A stretch of DNA of 64,000 nt, from NCBI RefSeq assembly GCF_003330725.1, contig NZ_CP030840.1:6132116-6196115 (forward strand), given 5' to 3'. Position 1 is the first letter of the stretch. Each line of letters begins with the position of its first letter. The notes beneath the pieces are model-generated. The model made no database searches and had not been told where the DNA came from. It worked only from the letters and a program-made list of their open reading frames with translations. This stretch comes from Acidisarcina polymorpha. Its GTDB lineage: Bacteria > Acidobacteriota > Terriglobia > Terriglobales > Acidobacteriaceae. The position numbers were made by a program, and so were the translations under genes. Shown in pieces: positions 9,856 to 21,789 of the stretch.

Positions 9856-11433
9856 CTACCGTGCTTGAGCAGCGAGCGCGGGATCAGCCTCCTCGCGAGG
9901 ATCCTCCTTTTGAGGGTCCCGATAGTCATCTCGATCTGTCATCTCCATCAGCGCCGCAAGCTGGGCGGCAAACTCCGGTCTGAGCGCTCCCTCTTGATAG
10001 CGCCAGCCCCAGTTATTTTCGGGTTGCGACGGAGTATTCATTCGCGCTTCCGAACCTAGCTCCAGAATGTCCTGTAGTGGGAAGAGGCACATGTCTGCAA
10101 CCGAGGTAGCCGCGGCGCGAATCATCGCCCACACAACGCCATCCACATCGGGGTGAAGGTAGGTTCTTAGAGATGCCTTTTCCTCAGCAGAGGCGCCGTG
10201 TTCCCACCAGCCTCTGGTGGTGTCGTTGTCATGCGTGCCCGTGTAGACGACGGTGTTGGGGACGTAGCGATGAGGCAAGTAGTTATGCGATCCCCGGTCG
10301 CCAAATCCGAATTGCAGAATGCGCATCCCCGGCATTCCGAAGGCTTCGCGCAGCGCATCCACCTCCTCGGTGATGACTCCGAGGTCCTCGGCGATGAAAG
10401 GGAGTTCACCGAGCGCCTCGCGAAGCCGCGCGAAGAGCGCAGCGCCCGGGGCTTTGACCCACTTGCCGTTAACCGCCGTATCGTCTTCGGAGGGAATCGC
10501 CCAGTACGCTTCGAAGCCGCGGAAGTGGTCGAGGCGAATGACGTCGTAGAGCTCCTTAGCGCGCTGAATGCGGGAGACCCACCAATCGAAGCCCTGGCTC
10601 TCGAGCGCGTCCCAGCGATAAAGGGGATTGCCCCAACGCTGTCCCTTCCAGCTGAAGTAGTCGGGAGGCACGCCGGAAACACGCACCGGCGTCAGATCGT
10701 CATTCAGTTCGAAAGCCCCCGAGTGGGTCCATACATCCGCACTGTCATAGCTCACGAAAATTGCCACATCGCCTATGAAACGAATGCCCCGTTCCAACGA
10801 ATAAGCCCGCAGATCTTTCCACTGCTCGTCGAATGCAAACTGGATGATTTGTTCGATGGCAAGTTCGCGTCCCTGCTCCTCGCGCACCTGGGCGAGCGCC
10901 TCGGGCTGACGGCGCGCCAGATCTTGCGGCCATGCATACCATGCGCCGGTCTTGTACTTAGTGCGCAGCACATTGTAAAAAGCCCAGTCGTTCAGCCATG
11001 AAGAATTAGCCTTGCAGTAGTCTTCAAAACGCTGCCATTGTGCCGCTGCGTGGGCACCGAGGCTGTCGTGATTGGCCAAAAAGTTCTCCGCAGCCCGATG
11101 AAGCAGCGGAAGCTTGGTGTCATACACCTCGTCGAAGCGCACGTTCCCTGTCTTGCCCGGAAGATTAGCAAGATGATCGCCGGCAATCCAGCCCCACTCC
11201 GCGAGTCGTTCCAGACTGATCAGCAACGGATTGCCGGCAAAGGCCGAGAGTGCGGCATAGGGTGAGTTCCCGTATCCAACCGGGCTGAGTGGCAGCACCT
11301 GCCAGTACTTTTGCTTAGCGGCAGCGAGAAAATCGGCGAACTGATAAGCAGCCGGACCGAAATCTCCGATGCCTCCGTAAGAGGGCAGAGAGGTGATGTG
11401 CAACAGCAATCCAGAGGAGCGATCAAATGGCAT
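9856..11433 (-). CDS. malQ: 4-alpha-glucanotransferase (amylomaltase)
   Basis: GH77 enzyme of 525 residues that moves glucan chains between maltodextrins in the cytoplasm. Signatures: RSSGLLLHITSLPS and GIGDFGPAAYQFADFL at the N-terminus, LPLSPVGYGNSPYAALSAFAGNP, RLDHFRGFEAYW (nucleophile Asp), FIAEDLGVITEEV (acid/base Glu), YTGTHDNDTTRGWW. ATG at 11433 fits the family start better than an in-frame GTG at 11454 without a ribosome site. It converges on treY; both act on linear maltodextrins, so the pair probably serves glycogen/trehalose turnover. Confidence 0.93.
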   Translation of the reverse strand: MPFDRSSGLLLHITSLPSYGGIGDFGPAAYQFADFLAAAKQKYWQVLPLSPVGYGNSPYAALSAFAGNPLLISLERLAEWGWIAGDHLANLPGKTGNVRFDEVYDTKLPLLHRAAENFLANHDSLGAHAAAQWQRFEDYCKANSSWLNDWAFYNVLRTKYKTGAWYAWPQDLARRQPEALAQVREEQGRELAIEQIIQFAFDEQWKDLRAYSLERGIRFIGDVAIFVSYDSADVWTHSGAFELNDDLTPVRVSGVPPDYFSWKGQRWGNPLYRWDALESQGFDWWVSRIQRAKELYDVIRLDHFRGFEAYWAIPSEDDTAVNGKWVKAPGAALFARLREALGELPFIAEDLGVITEEVDALREAFGMPGMRILQFGFGDRGSHNYLPHRYVPNTVVYTGTHDNDTTRGWWEHGASAEEKASLRTYLHPDVDGVVWAMIRAAATSVADMCLFPLQDILELGSEARMNTPSQPENNWGWRYQEGALRPEFAAQLAALMEMTDRDDYRDPQKEDPREEADPALAAQAR

Positions 11434-11451
11434 CGGATTCTTTTCTGCAGG

Positions 11452-11500
11452 CACGAAAGAAAAACGGCCCGCGATTCGAGAGATTCTAAATCGCAGGCCG
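11452..11500 (-). terminator. Rho-independent terminator of the peptidyl-prolyl isomerase gene
   Basis: On the minus strand a stem CGGCCTGCGATT / AATCGCGGGCCG (one mismatch) with a loop is followed by TTTTTCTTTC. It lies right after the stop at 11533 and before the malQ start. Confidence 0.75.
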
Positions 11501-11532
11501 CTGGTTGCTTTTCATGGATGCTTGGTTTCGCT

Positions 11533-13509
11533 TTAGCTCGCTGCGCCCGGCGAGAGGGCAGACTGCGCTTTTTGATTCACGCGGATGCGACCTTGCTTCT
11601 GGTACTGATCGACAAGCGTGGTGACAAAGACTTCAAACATTTCACTGCGACGCTGATCTAGCAGCTTCTCTCGAGTCTGATCCATGTTCTTGGTGATGTC
11701 CTCAGGGGTTGGCAGCTGCTTGTCGACCAGCCTTGCGATGATTCCAGTGCGACCAGTGTTGATGGGATTGCTGATCTGCCCGCTGTTGAGATCGAACAAT
11801 CCTGGGGCCACCGAAGACAACTGGCCGATATCCGGGACCTGCCCGGTGCGGCCAACCAAGTCACTCGTCTTCACCGGAATGCCGAGTTCCTTGGCCGCCT
11901 TTGCCAGGTCGTTGTTCTCGGCCCGGGCTTTGTCGGCGAGCTCGCTGGTCTTGCGGGCGAGCAGCTGCGGCAATTGCTGCTGACGATAATCCGTCAAGAG
12001 CGTCGATTTAAATTCGTCAAAGTTCGGAGCATGCGCCGCTTTCACGTCATTCACCTGGAAGACCGCGATACCTTCCCCAGTGGAAGCAATTTGAGGTGCA
12101 GTGCCCGGCTTTGCCGTAAATGCTGACGTCAGCATCTTTGACCCGTCCGCCAAGCCAGGAACGATAGCGCCCTGCTGAATGTAATCGGTAGTGACAACCT
12201 GCAAGTGGTGAGCTTCGGCGGTCTTGGCCAAGCCATTTTTCTGTGCTTCGTTCGCCAGCTGCTGTGCGTATGCCTGTTCTTGCGCGCCTTCTTTTTGTCG
12301 GGTGAGCAGCGCTACAATCGTCGACTTCACCTCATCGAGCGGCCGGGTATGAGCAGTCTGCTTCTCTTCCACCTGGAGGATGTGATACCCGTACTTGGTC
12401 TTGATGACGTTCGATAGCTGGCCGGGTTGCAGGCTGAACGCTGCCTGGTCGAACTCCGGAACGGTAGCGCCGCGTTTCAGAAAACCGAGTTCCCCGCCCT
12501 CGTCCTTGCTGCCTGGATCGTCTGAATTCTTTTTTGCAAGGTCAGCGAAGTTGGCGCCGCCTTTGATTTGCTTCAATAAGTCTTCGGCTTTCGCCTTGGC
12601 GGCGGCATCAGTTTTAGCATCAGCGCCCGAGTCGACCTTGATAAGGATGTGACGGACCTTGACCTGTTCGTCGACTTGATATTCCTTCAGATGCTGATTG
12701 TAATATTGCTGGACCTCAGCGTCGGTCACCTGTGGGGCGCCTCCCGGTTCTTGACCGTCGGCAAAGGCGATATAGGTAATTTTGCGCGCTTCCGGAACGG
12801 CCGTAGCGTACTTGGCGGCATTCGTCTTGAAGAATGTTTGTAGCTCGGCTTCGGAAGGGTTGATCTGTTTCTCAAGGTCGGTAGAACTGATCACTGCGTA
12901 GTCGAATTTAATCTTGGTTCCCTGCTCGATGTAATAATCTCGCACCTCCGCATCCGAAACTGTAATGCCGCCGGTCACCATCGACCTTAACCGATTTTCC
13001 TCGATTTCCTTCTTGACCTCGGTTTCGAACTTTTGCGTGGAGATGTTAAATTGCTGCGAAATCAACTCGCGGTACTTGTCATCTCCTATGTATTGGCCTT
13101 TCGGAAAGAGAACCTGCCCATACATTCCAGAATGCAGAAACTGCCGCAACCCCTCATCGGTGACTCGCAGTCCCAACCGGTTCGCCTCTTGCAGGACCAC
13201 GGCTTGCTGGATCATGCTTTGACCGACGCGCTGCATCATGTAAGGCAATACGAAATCCGGCAGCTTCTGGCGCTGCAACATCTGGGCGGCAATCTGCTGC
13301 ACATCCGTGCTGGAAATGTCCGTGGACGAGCCTACGTACTTCGAGAGCCATCCACGCTCCCGGACCGTGGCATAGGTATCGGCTGCCGAGGCGGAATCAT
13401 TGAAGATGCCGGGCACCAGCGTGATCACCATCGTGATGCACGCGACGGCGATGATAACGACGAAAATGCTTTTGACAAGTCGATTGTCTTTTTGTAGAAA
13501 ACGGATCAT
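11533..13509 (-). CDS. Membrane-anchored SurA/PpiD-like peptidyl-prolyl isomerase
   Basis: A 658-residue envelope folding factor. One N-terminal membrane segment (residues ~13-33, KSIFVVIIAVACITMVITLVP) anchors a SurA-like chaperone domain, then a parvulin domain around residues 280-395: KVRHILIKVDSG, ANFADLAKKNSDDPGSKD, GGELGFLKRG, YGYHILQVEEK. A second, degenerate parvulin-like segment follows. The layout matches PpiD (about 620 residues), which helps newly exported proteins fold at the inner-membrane outer face. The ribosome site is weak. The gene ends in a clear terminator. Confidence 0.85.
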   Translation of the reverse strand: MIRFLQKDNRLVKSIFVVIIAVACITMVITLVPGIFNDSASAADTYATVRERGWLSKYVGSSTDISSTDVQQIAAQMLQRQKLPDFVLPYMMQRVGQSMIQQAVVLQEANRLGLRVTDEGLRQFLHSGMYGQVLFPKGQYIGDDKYRELISQQFNISTQKFETEVKKEIEENRLRSMVTGGITVSDAEVRDYYIEQGTKIKFDYAVISSTDLEKQINPSEAELQTFFKTNAAKYATAVPEARKITYIAFADGQEPGGAPQVTDAEVQQYYNQHLKEYQVDEQVKVRHILIKVDSGADAKTDAAAKAKAEDLLKQIKGGANFADLAKKNSDDPGSKDEGGELGFLKRGATVPEFDQAAFSLQPGQLSNVIKTKYGYHILQVEEKQTAHTRPLDEVKSTIVALLTRQKEGAQEQAYAQQLANEAQKNGLAKTAEAHHLQVVTTDYIQQGAIVPGLADGSKMLTSAFTAKPGTAPQIASTGEGIAVFQVNDVKAAHAPNFDEFKSTLLTDYRQQQLPQLLARKTSELADKARAENNDLAKAAKELGIPVKTSDLVGRTGQVPDIGQLSSVAPGLFDLNSGQISNPINTGRTGIIARLVDKQLPTPEDITKNMDQTREKLLDQRRSEMFEVFVTTLVDQYQKQGRIRVNQKAQSALSPGAAS

Positions 13510-13644
13510 GAAGAGGTGACGACCTTTAATGTGCGTAGCACACGGGTTGGCCCTGTCTTGCGACCACAGGCTCGATACCTCAAAAGTATAAAGCAGTCCG
13601 GGCTATGCTCGCTTGAATTGAAGTGAATCCCTCATCCCGGTTGA

Positions 13645-14505
13645 TTAATCCAGGGTGATTAAGGTGATCTCGGGCGGGCACCGGAACCGGAAAGGGACTT
13701 CGACTGTACCGATGCCACGGGTCACGTAGAGCTGCAGATCGCCAAGCCTGAACAGACCTTCAACGTATTTCTCTCCAAGTGGCGGCAAGTGGTTCAGCGG
13801 CAGGAACGGGATGCGAATCTGGCCGCCGTGGGTGTGGCCCGAGAGCATCAGGTCGACACCCGAACCGCGAACCTGGTCAGCATAGTCGGGTTCGTGGGCC
13901 ATAAGAATCAGCGGCTCCGTCGCGCGGTCGCGCTGCTTAGGAATCGCCGCTGCGAGATCGGCCTGCTTCCCGATGAGTATGTCGGCAACGCCTGCGATCC
14001 ACAATCGCGCCGCGCCGCGCTCAACGGGCACTGAGCTGTTATGGAGTACTTCAATACCTCGAGTTCTCAGCGCATCGGTGACGTCGGCAATCCCGACCAT
14101 GGCGTCGTGGTTTCCCATCACGGCGAATTTTTTTTTGCACTCCAGGCGGGCCAGCAGATCGGCGCAATGGTAGGCGAACTGAGCGGAGATCCGCCGCACC
14201 ATCGGACCCGCGCTAATGAAGTCTCCGGTGAGTGCAACCAGGTCAGGCCGCAATGCATTTGTGGCCTTAATACAGGCGCGGATGAAGCTTGGTTCGGAAT
14301 ATTCTCCGTAGTGGAAATCGGCGAGCTGGGCGATGCGAAAGCCCTTGAAATCCGGGGGGAGATTCGGGAGCTTGACGGTGACGTGCTGAATGTCGATCCA
14401 GTGGCGCTCGACCTCTCCAGAGTAGAGGATGAGGCCTCCGACCGCGAGTGCGCCAGCCTTCAGAAATGTGCGGCGACTCGGATTTCTTAAGGAGGATTCT
14501 GTCAT
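13645..14505 (-). CDS. Tat-exported metallophosphoesterase (YkuE-like)
   Basis: A 286-residue calcineurin-like phosphoesterase. The N-terminus has a twin-arginine signal (SRRTFLKAGALAVGG), so the folded enzyme is exported. Metal-binding blocks are complete: QLADFHYGEYSE, ALTGDFISAG, VMGNHDAM, LMAHEPDYAD, LSGHTHGGQIR. Relatives such as YkuE of Bacillus are Tat substrates at the cell wall. GAAGAA precedes the ATG. It is divergent from the small gene at 14697. Substrate unknown. Confidence 0.87.
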   Translation of the reverse strand: MTESSLRNPSRRTFLKAGALAVGGLILYSGEVERHWIDIQHVTVKLPNLPPDFKGFRIAQLADFHYGEYSEPSFIRACIKATNALRPDLVALTGDFISAGPMVRRISAQFAYHCADLLARLECKKKFAVMGNHDAMVGIADVTDALRTRGIEVLHNSSVPVERGAARLWIAGVADILIGKQADLAAAIPKQRDRATEPLILMAHEPDYADQVRGSGVDLMLSGHTHGGQIRIPFLPLNHLPPLGEKYVEGLFRLGDLQLYVTRGIGTVEVPFRFRCPPEITLITLD

Positions 14506-14696
14506 TTAATTCTTCAGTTTTGATACCAAAATCAGGGCAGAAAAAAGGCTCTTTTAGCGCCATTTTGATGTGCTAGAGAGGGTTTATGGTCGACGCTTAA
14601 ACCATTTTATCGGATCCGGCGAGCCATATTCCCGAACCGGTACAACTGAGCGATTGTTTTTGGAATCACATCCGGTGTTACAGGAGAGACGAAAAA

Positions 14697-14891
14697 ATGG
14701 CAACCGAGAACAATGTCGATCCAGCCGGAACCGGGCAGCAAGGCGCGGGTATGCCGGCAGGCACACAGGCGGACATTCCAGTGCACATAGAGGGAGAGCC
14801 TGAGCACAAGCTCGAGCATTCCGCAGACCATGCAGCGCGGAGAGGCCTGGAACGGCAGCACCGCGAAGATCCCACCGAATTCACAAAGTAG
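14697..14891 (+). CDS. Small hydrophilic hypothetical protein, 64 residues
   Basis: AGGAGAG sits 8 bases before the ATG, a strong start. The protein is very hydrophilic, Gly/Glu/His rich (EGEPEHKLEHSADHAARRG) and probably disordered; it has no membrane segment. I do not recognise a family. It stands alone between divergent metallophosphoesterase and the metY region, and a strong hairpin follows its stop. Confidence 0.6.
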   Translation: MATENNVDPAGTGQQGAGMPAGTQADIPVHIEGEPEHKLEHSADHAARRGLERQHREDPTEFTK

Positions 14892-14906
14892 CCAGGTAGT
14901 TACAGT

Positions 14907-14941
14907 TTCCGCCCAGTTCAGCCGCGCTGGACTGGGCGGAA
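14907..14941. terminator. Strong hairpin after the small gene, without a U tract
   Basis: A 16-base inverted repeat (TTCCGCCCAGTTCAGC / GCTGGACTGGGCGGAA, one G-T pair) with a 3-base loop. It lies 16 bases after the stop of the 64-residue gene. No T run follows, so intrinsic termination is likely but not certain. Confidence 0.55.
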
Positions 14942-14958
14942 CTGTGTTACCCAACTGA

Positions 14959-17765
<2,807 letters not shown>

Positions 17766-18119
17766 GTTCGGGAAGCTGGACAACCGGGTTCTTTTCTGCC
17801 GCCGAGGAAGGATCGCAGATCCCTCCAACTTTGCTCTTTCAGCGAAAACGAACGTTATGCATGGGTCACGGGCAAGCGTCAAATTCTTTCGCGGCCTGTG
17901 AGCTCTTCATTGCGCTCGGTTGATTGGGATGACTCTGGGCGAGGTTCAATGAGCGCGTTCGCTGGGAGTCATTCATCGAAGACAAGGGGAAGAGAGATCG
18001 GCGGAAGCTAGCCGACTTCTCATTATTATCCCGGTCGCTGACTGCATTGGCGATTTATCACTGATTGAGATTGGCGCCTCGGAAGTAGTCACGCACGAAT
18101 GGACAGCGCCTGGAAGCCG
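17766..18119. other. Intergenic region between convergent genes
   Basis: About 350 bases between metX and the membrane-protein gene. I see no gene, no RNA and no clear terminator hairpin with a U tract. Confidence 0.4.
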
Positions 18120-18716
18120 CTAAGAACGTATGGCACCCTCAATCGAAGCGTCGACTCTTGGCAGACGCCATCCCTCGACAATGCCCCAAACAGCGGCGAT
18201 GGTGACCAACATACTACGAAAAAGATGCGCCATTTGAAGTTGTTGGTATGCCTTTAGTGTGAACCCATGTTCTTGAATATCTCCTTGCGCGCCTGCCGCG
18301 AACGGTGTGCTAAGGATGTTCAGTACAAGCAGTGTTGCCATGCCCCAAAGGACGCGGCGCGAGATCCGACCTGGCTCGCCCCAGAGTCCCAGCATCGCCA
18401 ATAGGCACATTAGACCGTAGGGCAACACAACGATCGGCAATCGGGTGGTATAGCCGCGGCTGAACGCTTGCAGGGCGACATCACCAAGTGCACTCATGTC
18501 CACATGGATGCGGTAGACGTTAAAGTACAGTAACCAGCCGACGCCGACATTCCACCACATCAACGCCACGTTGGCACCTTGAAGCCTGGTTGCTGCCGCG
18601 GCGCGGATCCAAATGGGCGTTGGACGCCGCGTGGCCACCACAAATCCAACAGCCACTACGTACAGCAACATCGAGGCGACTAGCATTCCGAGGAAGATCA
18701 CAAAATATAGTGGCAT
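18120..18716 (-). CDS. Integral membrane protein of unknown function, 198 residues
   Basis: Four to five hydrophobic helices (FVIFLGMLVASMLLYVVAVG, the VALMWWNVGVGWLLYF region, LPYGLMCLLAMLGLW, the VLWGMATLLVLNIL region, LVTIAAVWGIVEGW). AGGGG lies about 11 bases before the ATG. No family recognised and no close neighbour on its strand. Confidence 0.65.
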   Translation of the reverse strand: MPLYFVIFLGMLVASMLLYVVAVGFVVATRRPTPIWIRAAAATRLQGANVALMWWNVGVGWLLYFNVYRIHVDMSALGDVALQAFSRGYTTRLPIVVLPYGLMCLLAMLGLWGEPGRISRRVLWGMATLLVLNILSTPFAAGAQGDIQEHGFTLKAYQQLQMAHLFRSMLVTIAAVWGIVEGWRLPRVDASIEGAIRS

Positions 18717-19283
18717 GTCGCAAATTCCCCTTCTAAGTGCAGCAAATCAGTGCGCCGAAACATGACTGCATGATTAATGCAGAAGATGGCGGAGTCGGGC
18801 GCAACCCCAATCTGACGACAAGTACGTCATATCGAAGAAACGGCCTCGGCGTTTGTTCGCGGACGTCGCCTTCTATATTGCCGCAATCGCTGATCGCAGG
18901 ACAGGCAATTCGGATCAAGCGTACCTCACGAGGGCATCTTTCTCGCCCATGCTTCCATCCCTTCAGAACGAGCTGGTCATATCCGGAGAACCCATGGGAA
19001 GGCGAGACAATGTAACCAGCGATATAATTCGGGCGTATGCTACCAATCATTATGCGCAAGTTCGACGTGGATGATCGCTTGCTTGGGTAACGACGAGTCG
19101 CCAGTGGCAAGCAATCTACCCGTTCGTTCTGAATTGTTGAGAACAGGCCAATGCACTTATTCAGTATCGATCAGTACTCATAAACGCCGATGGCTCCTTC
19201 CATCTCGGCGGGCTTAGTAGGTGCTCCGCGATTGTCTAAAAGGGTCCGCAGGCGTCGGCGCCTAGCCGTATTAGCATTGGAGC
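18717..19283. other. Long intergenic region without recognised content
   Basis: About 570 bases between divergent genes. Short frames exist on both strands but none has a good start, length or recognisable product. It should hold the promoters of both flanking genes; no operator-like inverted repeat stands out. Confidence 0.4.
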
Positions 19284-19757
19284 ATGACAGAGCGACCGAA
19301 TCCTGTCTTCCGCATGATGCCCAGCTTGACACTGATGGGCACGATGGCTATCTACGATTCGCAGGCGGATGTTACTGAGCAAGTCCCGCAGCAGTGGCGC
19401 ATGTTTCGGTTGACCCATCCAGCGCTTGACAGCAACACGCAGTTCTACGGCGCATCGCCCTGCACCGACGATCACAAGATCCATTACCTGACGGGCGTTG
19501 CGGAGGTATACGCACAGAGCGTAATGAACGGTCAGCGTCTCAACCTCGAGGCGGGAGAGTACGCAGTCGTTTTAGTAGACGACCCAGGCTTGCTTCGCGA
19601 GACCTGGGTCTGGCTGCTGAGAAGTTGGCTTCCCTCGTCCGGACGTCGAGAAAAGCACGCACCGGAGTTTGAGCGGTTTACAAGCATCTCGGAGGATGGT
19701 ACCCCCATTGGGCCGGTCGAAATCTGGATTCCGCTCGAGCCGTTGACAGATCCTTAG
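19284..19757 (+). CDS. Stand-alone GyrI-like / AraC effector-binding domain protein
   Basis: A 157-residue protein resembling the small-molecule binding domain found at the C-terminus of Rob-type regulators and alone in GyrI/SbmC: DSNTQFYGASPCTDDHKIHYLTG is the central region, AGEYAVVLVDDPGLLRETWVWLLRSWLP the characteristic helix with a Trp, and GPVEIWIPLEP the last strand. No DNA-binding part is present. Such proteins bind drugs or other hydrophobic ligands. GGAG is very close to the ATG, so a downstream Met (residue 11 or 12) could be the start. Confidence 0.7.
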   Translation: MTERPNPVFRMMPSLTLMGTMAIYDSQADVTEQVPQQWRMFRLTHPALDSNTQFYGASPCTDDHKIHYLTGVAEVYAQSVMNGQRLNLEAGEYAVVLVDDPGLLRETWVWLLRSWLPSSGRREKHAPEFERFTSISEDGTPIGPVEIWIPLEPLTDP

Positions 19758-19774
19758 GAAATTCGTTCTCCGGC

Positions 19775-20176
19775 CTATGCTCGCCGCGAGGCCCGCGCCA
19801 GTGCTTGGGTGTCGATATACTCCCGGATCTTCGTGAGTTTGCCTTCTCGAACAGTAATGTCGAAGACCCAGTCGTCCTTGAAGGGCTTATTCGTGGCTTT
19901 GATCTCTCCTATAGCGATGCCGATGGCCAGAACCCGGTCTCCCTGCGCTAAGAATTCGGGTGGCATTGGGTACGACATTTCAACCGTTTGATTAGCCTTC
20001 TCAAGTACCTCCTCCAATCCCGCGTGTCCGCGGTAGGCGCCGGCCAGCGGCCAGTCCTCGCCTGGAATGATCCACTCAATGTCTTCGGCGACCAGCGCTA
20101 GCATGGCTTGCTTATCGCCGCTTCCTATTGCTGCGAAGAAGTCTTTTACAACCTGTACATTCTCATCGATGCTCAT
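19775..20176 (-). CDS. SnoaL-like / NTF2-fold protein
   Basis: A 133-residue NTF2-like protein (VKDFFAAIGSGDKQAMLALVAEDIEWIIPG, then YRGHAGLEEVLEK and DWVFDITVREGKLTKIREYIDT). The fold is used by ketosteroid isomerases, cyclases and many small hydrolases. AAGGAGAG before the ATG at 20176 fixes the start. It is the last gene of a minus-strand series behind two SDRs and an NAD(P)-binding protein. Confidence 0.8.
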   Translation of the reverse strand: MSIDENVQVVKDFFAAIGSGDKQAMLALVAEDIEWIIPGEDWPLAGAYRGHAGLEEVLEKANQTVEMSYPMPPEFLAQGDRVLAIGIAIGEIKATNKPFKDDWVFDITVREGKLTKIREYIDTQALARASRRA

Positions 20177-20267
20177 CGAATCTCTCCTTTGCTTCACGAA
20201 GCGGTCCGATCGAATGGAACGTTTTGGAATCATCCTTCTCGGACCAAATCACACGGTTGAAAATCGA

Positions 20268-20870
20268 TTACTGCTGCTTCTTGAAGAGATCCTGAAAGAT
20301 GAGTGGTCCCCAGGTGCGGCCGCGTGCGTGCACGAGCCATCCGCCCTCGTTCAGCTTTCCCAGCTTGACGGGAGCGAACCCGAGTTGTTTGGCCAGGTCC
20401 GCAACGGGAGCGATCGCGTCTTCATCGTCGCTTGATAGAAAGACGACCCGATGACCACCGTCGACGACCGGATCGGTCGCCAGGGCGGCTGCAGGCAGGT
20501 GATTGAACCCTTTCACGAGACTGGCGCCGGGGAATGACTTTGCCGCGAAGGCGGAAGATGGGAGACCATCGAGTTCCTCTGGCGGGATGGGGAATGAGTT
20601 CATCGTGTCGATGATCGTCTTGCCGTCCCAGCTCGGCAGGGCCTTCGCAATCTCGCGATGTTCACCGAACGGGACCGCCAGGATGATGGTGTCGGCCTCG
20701 AGGGCTTTCTCGAGCGACTTGGCAACGACCGTGGGTCCAATCGCCCGAGTCTGCGGCGCCAATTCTTCAGGCGGTCGGCGGCTGGCGACGGTCACATCAA
20801 GGTTTTTACGGGCGAAGGCTTGGGCGAGGGCCTGGCCTATTTTGCCGAATCCAACAATTGCGTAGCTCAT
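20268..20870 (-). CDS. NAD(P)-binding protein of the F420-dependent NADP reductase type
   Basis: A 200-residue single Rossmann domain: YAIVGFGKIGQALAQAFARKN at the start, VASRRPPEELA after strand two, DTIILAVPFGEH, IIDTMNSFPIPPEE, KGFNHLPAAALA, then VVFLSSDDEDAI. The pattern matches the F420H2:NADP oxidoreductase/NAD(P)-binding family often found next to SDRs. GGAG precedes the ATG. Third gene of the AraC-flanked operon. Real substrate unknown. Confidence 0.8.
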   Translation of the reverse strand: MSYAIVGFGKIGQALAQAFARKNLDVTVASRRPPEELAPQTRAIGPTVVAKSLEKALEADTIILAVPFGEHREIAKALPSWDGKTIIDTMNSFPIPPEELDGLPSSAFAAKSFPGASLVKGFNHLPAAALATDPVVDGGHRVVFLSSDDEDAIAPVADLAKQLGFAPVKLGKLNEGGWLVHARGRTWGPLIFQDLFKKQQ

Positions 20871-20960
20871 GTTTATCTCCGATACTTTTGGTGCTGGTTG
20901 TTGCTGATCGAGTTCCGGTGAGTGCGTTAGCGATCATCCGCTCACCGGGGCTCGGCGGTT

Positions 20961-21695
20961 TCAAACGGCGGTCATGCCGCCATCGACGAACAACTCCACC
21001 CCATTCACGTAACTGGAGTCGTCTGAAGCAAGGAACAAGGCAACCGTCGCAATCTCGTCGGGCTGGCCCATTTTTCCTCGAGGAATCAGCGACTCGAAGA
21101 AGTCCCGTGCCTCTTTGGTGAGAACTTCTTCCTGCATCGGTGAGGCGACAGCCCCCGGCACCAGCAGGTTCACCCGGATATGTCTGCCCTTCAGTTCGTT
21201 GACCCACGTGCGAGCGAAGGAGCGCAAGGCCAACTTGCTCGCGGCGTAGACACCGAAACCGGGGAAACCCTTGGCCGAAGCATTGGATCCGGTCATGATG
21301 ATCGATCCGCCATCGCTGAACAGCGGCAATGCCTTCTGAACTGTAAACAGCGTGCCGCGCACATTCAGGTCGAAGGCCGCATCGAAGTGCTCCTCGGTAA
21401 TCTGCCCCAGTGGGAGTGGCTCGCCCTTGCCGGCGCTCGCGAAGAGGATGTCGATCTTGCCCTTCTCGCGCTTGACCGTATCGAACAGGCGGTCGAGATC
21501 GTCGAGATTGGCTGCGTCGCCGCGCACGCCGGTCACGTTCCGGCCAATCGTCTTGACGGCCTCATCGAGCTGCTCCCGTCTCCGGCCGGTGATGTAAACG
21601 TAGGCGCCTTCTTGAACAAACAGCATGGCGCTGGCCAGCGCCATGCCGCTCGATCCACCCGTGATGACTGCTACTTTTCCATCGAGCTTTCCCAT
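20961..21695 (-). CDS. Short-chain dehydrogenase/reductase (copy 2)
   Basis: A 244-residue classical SDR: cofactor motif TGGSSGMALA (TGxxxGxA-like), ASAGKG in place of NNAG, catalytic Ser in GSNASAKG, YAASK (Tyr/Lys), and C-terminal YVNGVELFVDGGMTAV. AAGGGA precedes the ATG. It is a close paralog of the SDR just upstream (start MGKL, the same VAVITGGSSG block, GRNVT, DAANL, LDRLFDTVKREKGKID), which points to tandem duplication. Confidence 0.9.
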   Translation of the reverse strand: MGKLDGKVAVITGGSSGMALASAMLFVQEGAYVYITGRRREQLDEAVKTIGRNVTGVRGDAANLDDLDRLFDTVKREKGKIDILFASAGKGEPLPLGQITEEHFDAAFDLNVRGTLFTVQKALPLFSDGGSIIMTGSNASAKGFPGFGVYAASKLALRSFARTWVNELKGRHIRVNLLVPGAVASPMQEEVLTKEARDFFESLIPRGKMGQPDEIATVALFLASDDSSYVNGVELFVDGGMTAV

Positions 21696-21789
21696 GATTT
21701 TCCCTTAATGAATGTGTGATATTCGGTGCGATAAAGTTCTTTCCCGGTGGTCTGGCAGATGAGCCAGTTTTGACGATTTGGCGGCTGCT

